Positions 29,961 to 39,828 of a stretch of DNA of 64,000 nucleotides are shown piece after piece (position 1 is the first letter of the stretch; every line of letters starts with the position of its first letter). Both the position numbers and the translations under genes were made by a program. The stretch lies in assembly GCF_962719845.1 (NCBI RefSeq), contig NZ_CAUIYF010000002.1, positions 1-64,000 of the forward strand, in the 5' to 3' direction. Under the pieces are notes generated by a model, which did not search any database, was not told the origin of the DNA, and saw only the letters and a program-made list of their open reading frames with translations. Source of the DNA: Neisseria uirgultaei (GTDB lineage: Bacteria; Pseudomonadota; Gammaproteobacteria; Burkholderiales; Neisseriaceae).

Positions 29961-32232
29961 TTTTGACCTTGCTTTTCTTAAACTTCAACACGGCTTCTTC
30001 TTTTGCCGCATCCCAGTCTATCCGCACAAAGCCGCCGTCGGCGAGTTTGCCGAACAGGAGTTCGTCGGAGAGCGGTTTGCGGATTTTTTCCTGAATCAGG
30101 CGGTGCATCGGGCGCGCGCCCATTTGCGGGTCGAAACCTTTTTCTGCCAAGTATTTACGCAATGCCGGTGTGAATTCAGCTTCAACTTTTTTGTCGAGAA
30201 GCTGGTGTTCGAGCTGGAGCAGGAATTTATCCACGACTTTGACGATAATGGGTTCGGACAGGGGTGCAAACGGGATAATCGCATCCAAGCGGTTGCGGAA
30301 CTCGGGCGTGAAGAGCTTGTTGATGGCCTGCATTTCGTCGCCGCGCTCGCGCTTGGCGGTAAAGCCGAGACTGGGTCGGCTGAGGCTTTCCGCGCCTGCG
30401 TTGGTGGTCATAATCAGGATGACGTTGCGGAAATCGGCACTCTTGCCGTTGTTGTCGGTCAGTTTGCCTGCGTCCATCACTTGCAGGAGGACGTTGAAAA
30501 TGTCGGGATGGGCTTTTTCGATTTCGTCCAAGAGCAACACGCAATGCGGCTGTTTGTTGACGGCTTCGGTCAAAAGGCCGCCTTGTTCAAAGCCGACGTA
30601 GCCCGGTGGCGCGCCGATGAGGCGCGATACGGCGTGGCGTTCCATGTATTCGGACATATCAAAGCGTTGCAGCGGTACGCCCATCGAGTAGGCAAGCTGT
30701 TTGGCGACTTCGGTTTTGCCGACGCCGGTCGGGCCGGAGAAGAGGAAGCTGCCTATCGGTTTGTCGGGCAGGGCAAGGCCGGAGCGCGACATTTTGACGG
30801 CGGCAACCAACGTATCGATGGCGTTTTCCTGACCGTAAACCATGTTTTTCAAATCGCGGCCGAGGAATTGCAGCACTTGTTTGTCGTCGTGCGACACGGT
30901 TTTTTCGGGAATCCGCGCAACTTTGGCGATGACGGTTTCGATTTGCGCTTTGCCGATGACTTTTTTCTGTTTGGATTTGGGCAAAATCCGTTGTGCCGCG
31001 CCTGCTTCGTCCATTACGTCGATGGCTTTGTCGGGCAGGAAACGCTCGTTGATGTAGCGTGCAGAAAGTTCGGCGGCAGCTTCGAGTGCGCCTTGCGTAT
31101 AGCGCACTTGGTGGAAGCCTTCAAACATCGGTTTCAAACCGCGCAGGATTTGTACGGTTTCGGCGACGGTGGGTTCGACCACGTCGATTTTTTGGAAACG
31201 GCGGCTTAAGGCGTGGTCTTTGTCAAAAATGGTGCGGTATTCGTCGTAGGTGGTTGCACCGATGCAGCGCAGCGAGCCTTTCGCCAATGCTGGTTTGAGC
31301 AGATTGGACGCGTCCATCGTACCGCCGCTGGTGCTGCCCGCGCCGATGATGGTGTGGATTTCGTCGATAAACAAAATGGCGTGCGGGATTTTTTCGAGCT
31401 GTTTCAAAACGGATTTGACCCGCGCTTCAAAGTCGCCGCGGTATTTCGTGCCCGCCAAAAGCGAACCCATATCCAGCGCGTACACTTCGGCTTCCTTAAG
31501 TGCGTCGGGAATGTCGCCGTTGACGATTTGATGTGCCAAACCTTCCGCCAGCGCAGTTTTGCCCACGCCGGCCTCGCCGACCAAAAGCGGATTATTTTTG
31601 CGGCGGCGACACAGGATTTGCACCAGCCGTTCCATTTCGTGTTTTCTGCCGATTAAGGGGTCGATGCGGCCGGCTTTGACTTCGGCGTTGAGGTTGACGG
31701 TGTACTCCGATAAAGGGTTTTTGCTCGGTTTGGTGCGGTTCTCATTATCGTCGTCCATGCCGTCTGAAGAATAGTTGCCATCGTCTTCATCTTCATCGGG
31801 AGAGCCGTGGGCAATACAGCGCAAAACTTCAAAACGCGTAACCGATTGCAGCTTGAGGAAATAGACGGCGTGGCTGTCGGTTTCGCTCATCAGCGCGACC
31901 AAAACGTCCAAAGGCTCGACCAAGCCTTTGCCTGCCGATTGGGTATGCACCATCGCCCGTTGGATGACGCGTTGGAAGCCGAGCGTGGGCTGGGTTTCGA
32001 CCGTGTCTAAAAGGTGGTCGGGAATCAGGGGGGTGTTTTCGGCAACGCTGGCGGCGAGTTGTTCGGACACCACTTTCAAATCCGTGCCGCAGAGCTTGAG
32101 GACGTTGGGGACGGCGGCATCTTCTTCGATGAGTACCAAAAGTAGATGCTCGAGGCTGATAAATTCATAATGGGCGTTGCGCGCCTCGCGGTAAAGCTGC
32201 TGCAAAATCTGTTCTAATTCAGGGGCAAGCAT
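29956..32232 (-). CDS. clpA: ATP-dependent Clp protease ATP-binding subunit ClpA
   Basis: This 758-residue Hsp100 unfoldase feeds substrates, including ClpS-delivered N-degron proteins, into ClpP. The N-terminal Clp repeat domain (about 1-145) is followed by an acidic linker, AAA domain 1 with Walker A GEAGVGKT at 219-226, and AAA domain 2 with GPTGVGKT near 500. The start at 32232 matches the family ([10 protein letters not shown]) and lies 1 bp after the clpS stop. The last codons (KVKI-stop) run into the Correia element: the TAG is part of its terminal TATAG. Confidence 0.95.
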   Translation of the reverse strand: MLAPELEQILQQLYREARNAHYEFISLEHLLLVLIEEDAAVPNVLKLCGTDLKVVSEQLAASVAENTPLIPDHLLDTVETQPTLGFQRVIQRAMVHTQSAGKGLVEPLDVLVALMSETDSHAVYFLKLQSVTRFEVLRCIAHGSPDEDEDDGNYSSDGMDDDNENRTKPSKNPLSEYTVNLNAEVKAGRIDPLIGRKHEMERLVQILCRRRKNNPLLVGEAGVGKTALAEGLAHQIVNGDIPDALKEAEVYALDMGSLLAGTKYRGDFEARVKSVLKQLEKIPHAILFIDEIHTIIGAGSTSGGTMDASNLLKPALAKGSLRCIGATTYDEYRTIFDKDHALSRRFQKIDVVEPTVAETVQILRGLKPMFEGFHQVRYTQGALEAAAELSARYINERFLPDKAIDVMDEAGAAQRILPKSKQKKVIGKAQIETVIAKVARIPEKTVSHDDKQVLQFLGRDLKNMVYGQENAIDTLVAAVKMSRSGLALPDKPIGSFLFSGPTGVGKTEVAKQLAYSMGVPLQRFDMSEYMERHAVSRLIGAPPGYVGFEQGGLLTEAVNKQPHCVLLLDEIEKAHPDIFNVLLQVMDAGKLTDNNGKSADFRNVILIMTTNAGAESLSRPSLGFTAKRERGDEMQAINKLFTPEFRNRLDAIIPFAPLSEPIIVKVVDKFLLQLEHQLLDKKVEAEFTPALRKYLAEKGFDPQMGARPMHRLIQEKIRKPLSDELLFGKLADGGFVRIDWDAAKEEAVLKFKKSKVKI

Positions 32233-32233
32233 A

Positions 32234-32536
32234 TTAAATCTCCTCGACAATACATTGCAGCGGATGCCCTTCGGCTTTTGCCCGCTGCATGACTTGTTGC
32301 CGTTTGGTTTGGGCAATATCGCGCGTGTAAGTGCCGCACAGGCCTTTGCCTTCGTGATGAACCAAGAGCATTACCGCTACCGCCTGTTCTTGTCCGAGCA
32401 TGAAGATTTCGGTCAGGATTTCGACGACAAATTCCATCGTGGTGTAATCGTCGTTCAATAGGAAAACGCCGTAACGTTTCGGCGGCAGGGTTTTCAGGTC
32501 GCTTAAAAGCGTATCGGATTGGCAGTGTGTCGTCAT
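32234..32536 (-). CDS. clpS: ClpS adaptor protein
   Basis: This 100-residue adaptor binds the ClpA N-domain and recognises N-degron residues. The diagnostic block LLNDDYTTMEFVVEILTEIF and the following HHEGKGLCGTYTRDIAQTK are present. It lies immediately upstream of clpA with its stop codon 1 bp from the clpA start, giving tight coupling. It is divergent from cspA. Confidence 0.95.
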   Translation of the reverse strand: MTTHCQSDTLLSDLKTLPPKRYGVFLLNDDYTTMEFVVEILTEIFMLGQEQAVAVMLLVHHEGKGLCGTYTRDIAQTKRQQVMQRAKAEGHPLQCIVEEI

Positions 32537-32785
32537 AAGTTGTTTTCTATCGGGAAGAAGCCGTTTTCAGACGGCATTTCTGTTGTATTTTCGGTCTTTC
32601 CGCTTATTTTCTCACTTTTTTGGAAACATAGCTTGACGTTTCGGCTTAACAAATGTAAAAAGACGGTTAAGCAGAAGCTGGCACTCGACCAAGTATATAA
32701 AGCTGGGGAGAAACGCTGAACGTTTAAGTTTGCTGTATGCCTTATTTTGCTGATTTTGTTAATTTTTAAGTATAGGAAGTTTCTA

Positions 32786-32989
32786 ATGGCAACCGGTATC
32801 GTAAAATGGTTTAACGACGCTAAAGGTTTTGGTTTCATCACTCCTGACGAAGGTGGCGAAGATTTGTTCGCTCACTTCTCAGCGATCAATATGGAAGGTT
32901 TCAAAACCCTGAAAGAAGGCCAACGCGTCTCTTTCGACGTAACCACCGGCCCTAAAGGCAAACAAGCTGCTAACATTCAGGCTGCTTAA
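32786..32989 (+). CDS. cspA: Cold-shock protein CspA
   Basis: This 67-residue single-domain OB-fold RNA/DNA chaperone has RNP1 KGFGFI and RNP2 DLFAHFS. The start at 32786 ([10 protein letters not shown]) matches the family; the longer frame is non-conserved. The spacer to clpS (about 250 bp) includes a TTGACG element near 32633 and may give a long 5' leader of the kind that regulates cold-shock mRNAs; that is inference. A strong intrinsic terminator follows. Confidence 0.96.
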
Positions 32990-33020
32990 TCCCGAGTGTA
33001 CGGGAAACCGTATATGTGAA

Positions 33021-33050
33021 ACGGCAGGACAGACGATGTCCTGCCGTTTT
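33021..33050 (+). terminator. cspA terminator
   Basis: ACGGCAGGAC and GTCCTGCCGT form a 10-bp GC-rich stem followed by TTTTG, about 30 bp after the cspA stop. Confidence 0.9.
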
Positions 33051-33245
33051 GTTTTGCCGTTTGCAGAAACAGGGAATGCCGTCTGAAAAGAACAAGTGTC
33101 TTTTATCTGCTTTATCCTTAGCCTGTGTGAATCCTGTTGTGGATATGTTTGATAGTATGCTGAGGAATAAGGGGAAATCTTATATGATTAAAAAATGTGC
33201 AGATTGTTTGTCAGGGATTTTTGCGGAAATCTAAAAGAAATTATG

Positions 33246-33400
33246 TATAGTGGATTAACAAAAATCAGGACAAGGCGACGAAGCCGCAGACAGTACAAAT
33301 AGTACGGAACCGATTCACTTGGTGCTTCAGCACCTTAGAGAATCGTTCTCTTTGAGCTAAGGCGAGGCAACGCCGTACTGGTTTTTGTTAATCCACTATA
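33246..33400. repeat. Correia repeat enclosed element, full-length (155 bp) form
   Basis: TATAGTGGATTAAC at the left and GTTAATCCACTATA at the right are perfect terminal inverted repeats. The interior includes the GTGCTTCAGCACC hairpin and AGAATCGTTCTCT block that the short copy at 29.9 kb lacks. It lies downstream of cspA and downstream of pmbA. The remaining 33.05-33.46 kb sequence holds one DUS near 33077 and no supported gene. Confidence 0.95.
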
Positions 33401-33464
33401 TCAACAAAGGGCCGAACCGTTGTAGGTTCAGCCCTTTGCTTTCAGACGGCATCCGGTTGGGGTT

Positions 33465-34796
33465 TCAGTTGCCGGCAACCGTCATGCTTCCTATCAGGAT
33501 AGAACCGATTTGGTTGGACGAACGGCGTAAGGCATCATCGGACACGCCGACGATGTTGCGGTACATATCTTGAAGGCGGCCGGCAACGGTAATTTCATGG
33601 ACGGGGTAGGCAATGATGCCGTTTTCCACCCAAAAACCCGCCGCACCGCGCGAGTAGTCGCCGGTAATGGCGTTTACGCCTTGTCCCATGAGCTCGGTTA
33701 CCAACAATCCTGTGCCCATTTCTTTCAGCAGGTCTGATTGCGTTTCGTGCGTATGGTTCAAATAAAGGTTGTGCGCGCCGCCGGCGTTGCCCGTGGTCTG
33801 CATACCGAGTTTTCTCGCGCTATAACTGCTGAGGAAATAGCTTTCGACAATGCCGTCGCGGATGATGAAACGCGGCCGCGTGGCGACGCCTTCGGAATCA
33901 AAATAGGTGCTGCCGAAGGCGCGGGGAATATGCGGCTCTTCGCGCAGGCTGAGGAAATCGGGCAGAATTTGCTTGCCTATGCTGTTAATCAGGAAGCTGC
34001 TTTGGCGGTAGAGCGAGCCGCCGGACAGTGCGCCGACTAGGTGTCCGATCAGACCTCCCGAAACGGTCGCATCGAATAGGACGGGGTAGCTTCCAGTCGG
34101 AATGCTGCGGCTGTTCAAACGACGCAAGGTACGTTCGGCGGCGGTTTGACCGATTTGCGTCGGGCTGTCCATGTCTTGATGTCGGCAGGAGGAATCGTAC
34201 CAGTAGTCGCGCTGCATGCCGTTTTCGTCGGCGGCAACGACGCTGCATGAAATGCTGTGGCGTGTGCCTTGCTGGTGTGCGGCAAAACCGTGGGTGTTGC
34301 CGTAAACGTATTGGTAATGTCCGGTTTGTACCGCCGCCCCTTCGGAGTTTTCGATGCGTTCATCCTCGTTCAGGGCGGCTTGTTCGCATTGTTTTGCCAA
34401 CTCGACGGCGGCTTCCGGGCTTAAATCCCATTCGTGGTAACGGTCGAGGTCGCCGACGTGTTGCGCCATAAGCGAAGCGTCTGCCAAACCTGCGCAATCG
34501 TCTTCGGCAGTGTAGCGGGCGATGTCGATGGCGGCTTTGACGGTGTCTTGCAGGGCTTTTTCGGAGAAGTCGGCAGTGCTGGCGCGGCCTTTGCGTTTGC
34601 CGACGTAAACGGTAATGTCCAGCGACTTGTCCTGCTGGAACTCGATTTGTTCGATTTCGCCCAGCCGCACGCTGACGCTTTGTCCCAATGATTCGCTGAA
34701 ATCGGCTTCGGCGGCGGTTGCGCCCGTCGCTTTTGCCAAGTCGAGCGTGCGGCGGCAAAGGTCGAGCAGTTCGGAAGCAGTGTGGTTGAATAGCAT
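33465..34796 (-). CDS. pmbA: TldD/PmbA family metalloprotease PmbA (TldE)
   Basis: This 443-residue subunit of the TldD-TldE peptidase processes small peptides such as microcin B17 and CcdA in E. coli. The block GNAGGAHNLYLNHT and the C-terminal GVNAITGDYSRGAAGFWVENG with YPVHEITVAG are family signatures. TldD carries the zinc HExxxH, and this subunit lacks it, as expected for TldE. tldD is not in the window. It is divergent from darP. Confidence 0.93.
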   Translation of the reverse strand: MLFNHTASELLDLCRRTLDLAKATGATAAEADFSESLGQSVSVRLGEIEQIEFQQDKSLDITVYVGKRKGRASTADFSEKALQDTVKAAIDIARYTAEDDCAGLADASLMAQHVGDLDRYHEWDLSPEAAVELAKQCEQAALNEDERIENSEGAAVQTGHYQYVYGNTHGFAAHQQGTRHSISCSVVAADENGMQRDYWYDSSCRHQDMDSPTQIGQTAAERTLRRLNSRSIPTGSYPVLFDATVSGGLIGHLVGALSGGSLYRQSSFLINSIGKQILPDFLSLREEPHIPRAFGSTYFDSEGVATRPRFIIRDGIVESYFLSSYSARKLGMQTTGNAGGAHNLYLNHTHETQSDLLKEMGTGLLVTELMGQGVNAITGDYSRGAAGFWVENGIIAYPVHEITVAGRLQDMYRNIVGVSDDALRRSSNQIGSILIGSMTVAGN

Positions 34797-34950
34797 AGAA
34801 ATCTTTCTTGGTGGAGCGTTGCGGCATTTTAACCGTTTCGGGCGGCAGGGGCAAAAGCGCGCCGTTTGCAGGGCGTGCGGTGCAAAATGCCGTCTGAACG
34901 CGGCGGCATTCTGTTAAAATGCGCCTATCGGATAAAATTTGAGAACCAAG

Positions 34951-35457
34951 ATGTTTGAACAAGAAGATGAATGGGTCAGCAAAACCCAAATGAAAAAGCA
35001 AATGAACGATTTGCAGGATTTGGGCATGGCGTTGACCAAGCTCTCAAACGATACGCTGAAAAAAATCGGTTTGGACGAAGCTTTGTACGAAGCCGTCGTT
35101 ACCTATAAAAAAATTACGTCCAACGGCGCGCTCAAGCGGCAGGCGCAATTTATCGGCAGGCTGATGCGCGACACCGATCCCGCGCCCATCGAGGCGTTTC
35201 TTGCCAAGCTGCGCGGCGACGATGCGGCGCACAATGCCTTTTTGCAACGTGTGGAACAGGCGCGCGTACGGCTGTTGGCAGACGACGGCGCGTTGACGCA
35301 GTTTATGTCGGATTTTCCACATGCGGACGCGGGCAAGCTGAGGACACTCGTCCGCAATACCAAAAAAGAGCAGGAGCAAAACAAACCGCCGAAAAATTTC
35401 CGCGCCCTGTTTCAGGAATTGAAAACCGTTATGGAAAATGGCGGCGGGGAAATTTAG
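34951..35457 (+). CDS. darP: Ribosome biogenesis factor DarP (YjgA)
   Basis: This 168-residue helical protein associates with late 50S precursors. The N-terminus EDEWVSKTQMKKQMNDLQDLG, the block KRQAQFIGRLMRD and the C-terminal LVRNTKKEQEQNKPPKNFRALFQ are conserved. The start at 34951 (MFEQEDEW) is preferred over an in-frame ATG 12 bp upstream. It is adjacent and divergent to pmbA, the common proteobacterial arrangement. Confidence 0.92.
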   Translation: MFEQEDEWVSKTQMKKQMNDLQDLGMALTKLSNDTLKKIGLDEALYEAVVTYKKITSNGALKRQAQFIGRLMRDTDPAPIEAFLAKLRGDDAAHNAFLQRVEQARVRLLADDGALTQFMSDFPHADAGKLRTLVRNTKKEQEQNKPPKNFRALFQELKTVMENGGGEI

Positions 35458-35503
35458 GCATATTTTCAGACGGCATCCGCCGTTATTCAGATTGGAGGAT
35501 AAA

Positions 35504-36217
35504 ATGTTGTTCCGTAAAACGACCGCCGCCGTTTTGGCGGCAACCTTGATGCTGAACGGCTGTACGGTAATGATGTGGGGCGTGAACTACCCGTTCAGCG
35601 AAACGACCGCCCGCAAACACGTTGACAAAGACCAAATCCGCGCCTTCGGTGTGGTTGCCAAAGACAATGCCCAATTGGAAAAGGGCAGCCTGGTGATGAT
35701 GGGTGGGAAATACTGGTTCGTCGTCAATCCTGAAGATTCGGCGAAGCTGACGGGCATTTTGAAGGTCAGGTTGGACAAGCCCTTCCAAATGGTTGAGTCC
35801 AACCCGCGCTTTGCCTACCAAGCCTTGCCGGTCAAACTCGAATCGCCCGGCAGCCAGAATTTCAGTACCGACGACCTTTGCCTGCGCTACGATACCGACA
35901 GACCTGCCGACATCGCCAAGCTGAAACAGCTTGAGTTTGAAGCGGTCGAACTCGACAATCGGACCATTTACACGCGCTGCGTCTCCGCCAAAGGCAAATA
36001 CTACGCCACACCGCAAGAACTGAACGCCGATTATCATTTTGAGCAAAGTGTGCCTGCCGATATTTATTACACGGTTACGGAAAAACATACCGACAAATCC
36101 AAGTTGTTTGAAAATATTGCATATACGCCCACCACGTTGATACTGGATGCGGTGGGCGCGGTGCTGGCCTTGCCTATCGCGGCGTTGATTGCAGTCTCGA
36201 ATTCCTCAGACAAATGA
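35504..36217 (+). CDS. Predicted lipoprotein, unknown function
   Basis: This is a 237-residue protein with a lipoprotein signal peptide: basic MLFRK, hydrophobic TTAAVLAATLML, and lipobox LNGC with the lipidated Cys at about residue 19. The mature part has no family I recognise. A hydrophobic C-terminal segment (about 208-229, TLILDAVGAVLALPIAALIAV) suggests membrane association. The start at 35504 follows GGAGG; the upstream frame overlaps darP. A DUS terminator follows. It is expected at the cell envelope. Confidence 0.75.
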   Translation: MLFRKTTAAVLAATLMLNGCTVMMWGVNYPFSETTARKHVDKDQIRAFGVVAKDNAQLEKGSLVMMGGKYWFVVNPEDSAKLTGILKVRLDKPFQMVESNPRFAYQALPVKLESPGSQNFSTDDLCLRYDTDRPADIAKLKQLEFEAVELDNRTIYTRCVSAKGKYYATPQELNADYHFEQSVPADIYYTVTEKHTDKSKLFENIAYTPTTLILDAVGAVLALPIAALIAVSNSSDK

Positions 36218-36223
36218 ACGGTA

Positions 36224-36252
36224 ATGCCGTCTGAAAAGCCTTCAGACGGCAT
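36224..36252 (+). terminator. Inverted DUS pair
   Basis: DUS 36224-36235 and complement 36241-36252 lie after the lipoprotein gene and before recJ. Confidence 0.8.
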
Positions 36253-36285
36253 TTCAGCCTCATCATATCTTGAAAAAACTTCGTC

Positions 36286-37986
36286 ATGTCAGCCAAAATC
36301 CAAACCCGATCCGTCAATACCGACGTTTTCAATCATTTGCTCACCGCCGGTGCCGATCCTTTAATCGCCCGGCTTTGTGCCTCGCGCGGTGTGCAAAGTC
36401 CTGCCGAATTGGACGACAAGCTTGCTGCGCTTTTGCCGTATCAAACGTTGACAAACTGTGAAGCCGCCGCCGGCCGTTTGGCGGATGCGGTTGAGCGTCA
36501 GGAAAAAATCCTGATTGTCGCCGACTACGATGCCGACGGCGCGACCGCGTGTGCTGTCGGTTTGGACGGTTTGGCGGCGATGGGCGCGAAAGTGGATTTC
36601 CTCGTACCCAACCGCTTTGAACACGGCTACGGCTTAACGCCCGAGCTGGCCGAAATCGCGGCAGAGCAAGGTGTGGATTTGCTGATTACGGTCGATAACG
36701 GTATCGCCAGCATCGCAGGCGTGGCGCGTGCGCAGGAATTGGGTTTGGATGTGATTGTAACCGACCACCATCTGCCTGCCGAGACCGTACCCGACTGCAT
36801 CATCGTCAATCCAAACCAAAAAGGCTGCGGTTTCCAAAGCAAAAGCTTGGCGGGCGTGGGCGTGATTTTTTATGTATTGACGGCGTTGCGTGCCGAACTG
36901 CGCCGCCGCAATTATTTTTCAGACGGCATCAAAGAGCCGAATCTGGGCGACCTTTTGGATTTGGTCGCACTTGGTACCGTCGCCGACGTCGTCCCCCTTG
37001 ACCACAACAACCGCATCCTCGTGTCGCAAGGTTTGAAAAGGATGCGTTCGGGCAAAATGCGCCCCGGCATCCGTGCCTTGTTTGAAGTGGCGCGGCGCGA
37101 TTGGCGCAAGGCTCAGCCGTTTGATATGGGCTTTGCGTTGGGCCCGCGCATCAACGCTGCCGGACGGCTGGACGATATGTCGGTCGGCATTGCCTGCCTG
37201 TTGGCGCGAGATGATGCCGAGGCGCAAGAACTGGCGGCCCAGTTGAACAACCTCAACATCGAACGCCGCGAAATCGAGCAGTCTATGCTGCAAGACGCAC
37301 TGAACGCCTTTCCCGAAACACTCCCTCTGGGGCAGACGACTTTGGTGGCGTATCGCGACGACTTCCATCAAGGCGTGGTCGGCATTGTTGCCAGCCGCCT
37401 CAAAGACCGTTTTTATCGTCCGACCATCGTGTTTGCGCCTGCCGACAACGGCGAAGTGCGCGGTTCGGGGCGTTCCATTCCCAATCTGCACCTGCGCGAT
37501 GCTTTGGACTTGGTGTCCAAACGCCATCCCGATTTGATTTTGAAATTCGGCGGACACGCGATGGCGGCGGGTTTGAGCATACTCGAACACAATATTCCCG
37601 CGTTTCAGACGGCCTTTGAAGAAGCCGTGCGCGAGATGGTGTGCGAAGACGATTTGTCGCAAACCTTCATCACCGACGGCAGCCTGCCCGCCTGCGATAT
37701 CACGTTGGAACAGGCGCAAAACCTCGCCCGCCACGTTTGGGGACAAGGCTTCGCTCCGCCGAGTTTTACCGACGAATTTCACGTCGTCCGCCAGCAGCCT
37801 TTGGGCGCGGAAGGCAAACACAAAAAAGTCTGGCTGCAAAAAGACGGCTGTGAATTTGAAGCCATGTTTTGGCGTTGCAGCGAAGACATTCCCGAATACA
37901 TCCGCACGGTGTACCGCCCCGTGGCAAACGAGTGGCGCAACAACCTCGAATTGCAGCTGTATATCGATTACTGGGAAGCGGCTTAA
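36286..37986 (+). CDS. recJ: Single-stranded-DNA-specific exonuclease RecJ
   Basis: This 566-residue 5'-3' exonuclease acts in recombination and mismatch repair. DHH-superfamily motifs are present: ADYDADG at 79-85, VDNG near 137, DHH at 160-162 and ALGTVADVVPL. The DHHA1 part contains GGHAMAAGLS, and the OB-type tail ends near the C-terminus. A DUS falls inside the coding sequence near 36919. The start MSAKIQTRSV fits the family. Confidence 0.95.
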   Translation: MSAKIQTRSVNTDVFNHLLTAGADPLIARLCASRGVQSPAELDDKLAALLPYQTLTNCEAAAGRLADAVERQEKILIVADYDADGATACAVGLDGLAAMGAKVDFLVPNRFEHGYGLTPELAEIAAEQGVDLLITVDNGIASIAGVARAQELGLDVIVTDHHLPAETVPDCIIVNPNQKGCGFQSKSLAGVGVIFYVLTALRAELRRRNYFSDGIKEPNLGDLLDLVALGTVADVVPLDHNNRILVSQGLKRMRSGKMRPGIRALFEVARRDWRKAQPFDMGFALGPRINAAGRLDDMSVGIACLLARDDAEAQELAAQLNNLNIERREIEQSMLQDALNAFPETLPLGQTTLVAYRDDFHQGVVGIVASRLKDRFYRPTIVFAPADNGEVRGSGRSIPNLHLRDALDLVSKRHPDLILKFGGHAMAAGLSILEHNIPAFQTAFEEAVREMVCEDDLSQTFITDGSLPACDITLEQAQNLARHVWGQGFAPPSFTDEFHVVRQQPLGAEGKHKKVWLQKDGCEFEAMFWRCSEDIPEYIRTVYRPVANEWRNNLELQLYIDYWEAA

Positions 37987-38472
37987 GGGAAAGGTAGGAT
38001 TCTGCCTGCCCGCATCATTCCGCGTAACGGGTAAAACGGCTTCAGACGGCATTTTGACGCGCGTTTAAGGCGGACGGGAGAAGTTTTTAAACCGGTTGAA
38101 GCCTGTGCAAAACAGCCTGTCCGTGCAATCCGACGCATAAAAATGCGCTAAAAAATGTGCTGAAAATGTCCAATCGGTTAAAACCTTTCCGATTTTGAGA
38201 AAAATAGAAGCCGTCAGGGCTTATTCATTCGGACGCGTCCGGCGGGCAAAGTCCGCCGATGCCGTTTCTTTGCCGGCCGGATTGCCGTCGGCGGAATTTT
38301 TTAAAGGGCAATCTGTTATAATGGCGCGTTGCCGCCGCGAGGGCGGCGTGATTCGGACGGCGTAGTTTCTACGCCTTTTGTTTATGGTTACGGCATCTTG
38401 CGGAATCGTACCGCCTGATGCCGTCTGAACACGGTTGCCCGTGGAGATGCCGCTCTTCGGGTCAGAATACTT
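37987..38472. other. recJ-pcnB intergenic region
   Basis: About 485 bp with no supported gene. It carries complement DUS 38040-38051 after recJ, a candidate extended -10 promoter near 38317, and another DUS near 38418 within the presumed pcnB leader. Confidence 0.6.
38314..38322 (+). promoter_or_regulatory. Candidate extended -10 promoter for pcnB
   Basis: TGTTATAAT is an exact extended -10 element; no good -35 is seen 17 bp upstream, which extended -10 promoters do not need. It would give a leader of about 140 nt before pcnB. Confidence 0.4.
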
Positions 38473-39828
38473 ATGCTGAAAAAATGGTTGAATAAGATGC
38501 TGCCTTCCGGTCGGAGCAGTAAAAAAGCGGAAAGCAAAACGGTTATTCCCGTCGAAAGACACAACATCCGTGCGGAAATGTTGAGCTTTGCCGCCGAAAA
38601 CGTCATACGCCGCCTGAAAGGGGCGGGGTTTCAGGCTTATGTGGTCGGCGGCGCGGTCAGGGACCTGCTGCTCGGCATCGAACCCAAAGATTTCGATGTC
38701 GCAACCGATGCCACGCCCGAACAGGTGCACAAACTCTTCCGCCGCAGCCGCATCATCGGCAGGCGTTTTCAAATCGTCCACGTGATGAACGGTGCAGAGA
38801 TTATCGAAGTAACGACGTTTCGCGGCGGTGCGAAGGTTCAGCAGAACGCGCGCGGCAGAATCATGAAGGACAACACCTACGGCAGCATCGAAGAAGATGC
38901 GATGCGGCGCGATTTTACCTGCAATGCCTTGTATTACGATCCTGAAAAAGAAGAGATTTTGGATTTCCACAACGGGATTGCCGATGTTGCCGCCCGCAGG
39001 CTGGTTATGATTGGCGATGCCGCCGAACGCTATCAGGAAGACCCTGTCAGGATTTTGCGCGCCATCCGCCTGTCGGGCAAATTGGGCTTTGAACTGTCGG
39101 AAGAAACCGCCGCACCGATTGACGAATCGATATGCCGTCTGAAGCACGAACCTGTGGCAAGGCTGTTCGACGAAATCATGAAACTGCTGTTTTCAGGGCA
39201 TGCGCGCGAGTGTCTGAAACGTTTGAACGGATTTGACATACCGGACGACATCCATCCGCTGCTCAATGCCTTGCGCGTTTCAGACGGCATCGCCGGAAAA
39301 ATGACGGTGCTTGCCCTGAAAAATACCGATGAGCGGTTGCGTGCCGACAAATCGGTTTCGGTCGGCTTTGTGTTGGCGGCGTTAATGTGGCCCGAGTTGG
39401 TCCGCCATTGGAAAAGCAATCTGCAACAGGGTTTGAAACCCGCGCCCGCCCTGTCCGATGCAATCAATACGATGCGCGAAACCGTCGAACGCGGTTGGGG
39501 CGTGCCGCAACGCTTTTCCGCCACGATGCGCGAAATTTGGATGTTCCAGCCGCAGTTTGAAAACCGCAAAGGCGCACGTCCGCACAAACTGTTTGCACAG
39601 GCGCGTTTCCGTGCCGCTTATGATTTCCTGCTCTTGCGCGCCGAAACCGGCAATGCGGACCGTGCCCTTGCCGAGTGGTGGACGGCGTTTCAGACGGCAT
39701 CGGCGGAACAGCGGTCGGAGATGACCAAAAACAAAGCCGCCGCCCGACACGAAAAAAACGAGGGACAGGCGAAAAAACGCCGCCGTCGCAGGCGCAAACC
39801 CAAGCCGGCGGCGGCAGCTGGGACATAA
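38473..39828 (+). CDS. pcnB: Poly(A) polymerase
   Basis: This 451-residue class II nucleotidyltransferase polyadenylates RNA to promote decay. VVGGAVRDLLLGIEPKDFDVATDAT at about 57-80 holds the G-S-like loop and the two catalytic Asp residues; RRDFTCNALYYDPE and the DPVRILRAIRLSGKLGFELS block follow. The C-terminus is a basic low-complexity tail (KKRRRRRRKPKPAAA), typical of PcnB. Three DUS copies lie within the coding region (near 39133, 39279 and 39689), unusual density for one gene. Confidence 0.92.
   Translation: MLKKWLNKMLPSGRSSKKAESKTVIPVERHNIRAEMLSFAAENVIRRLKGAGFQAYVVGGAVRDLLLGIEPKDFDVATDATPEQVHKLFRRSRIIGRRFQIVHVMNGAEIIEVTTFRGGAKVQQNARGRIMKDNTYGSIEEDAMRRDFTCNALYYDPEKEEILDFHNGIADVAARRLVMIGDAAERYQEDPVRILRAIRLSGKLGFELSEETAAPIDESICRLKHEPVARLFDEIMKLLFSGHARECLKRLNGFDIPDDIHPLLNALRVSDGIAGKMTVLALKNTDERLRADKSVSVGFVLAALMWPELVRHWKSNLQQGLKPAPALSDAINTMRETVERGWGVPQRFSATMREIWMFQPQFENRKGARPHKLFAQARFRAAYDFLLLRAETGNADRALAEWWTAFQTASAEQRSEMTKNKAAARHEKNEGQAKKRRRRRRKPKPAAAAGT

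Noticed and set aside
33016..33234. A short frame between cspA and the Correia element
   Set aside because: It begins within the cspA terminator and a DUS and has no conserved features.
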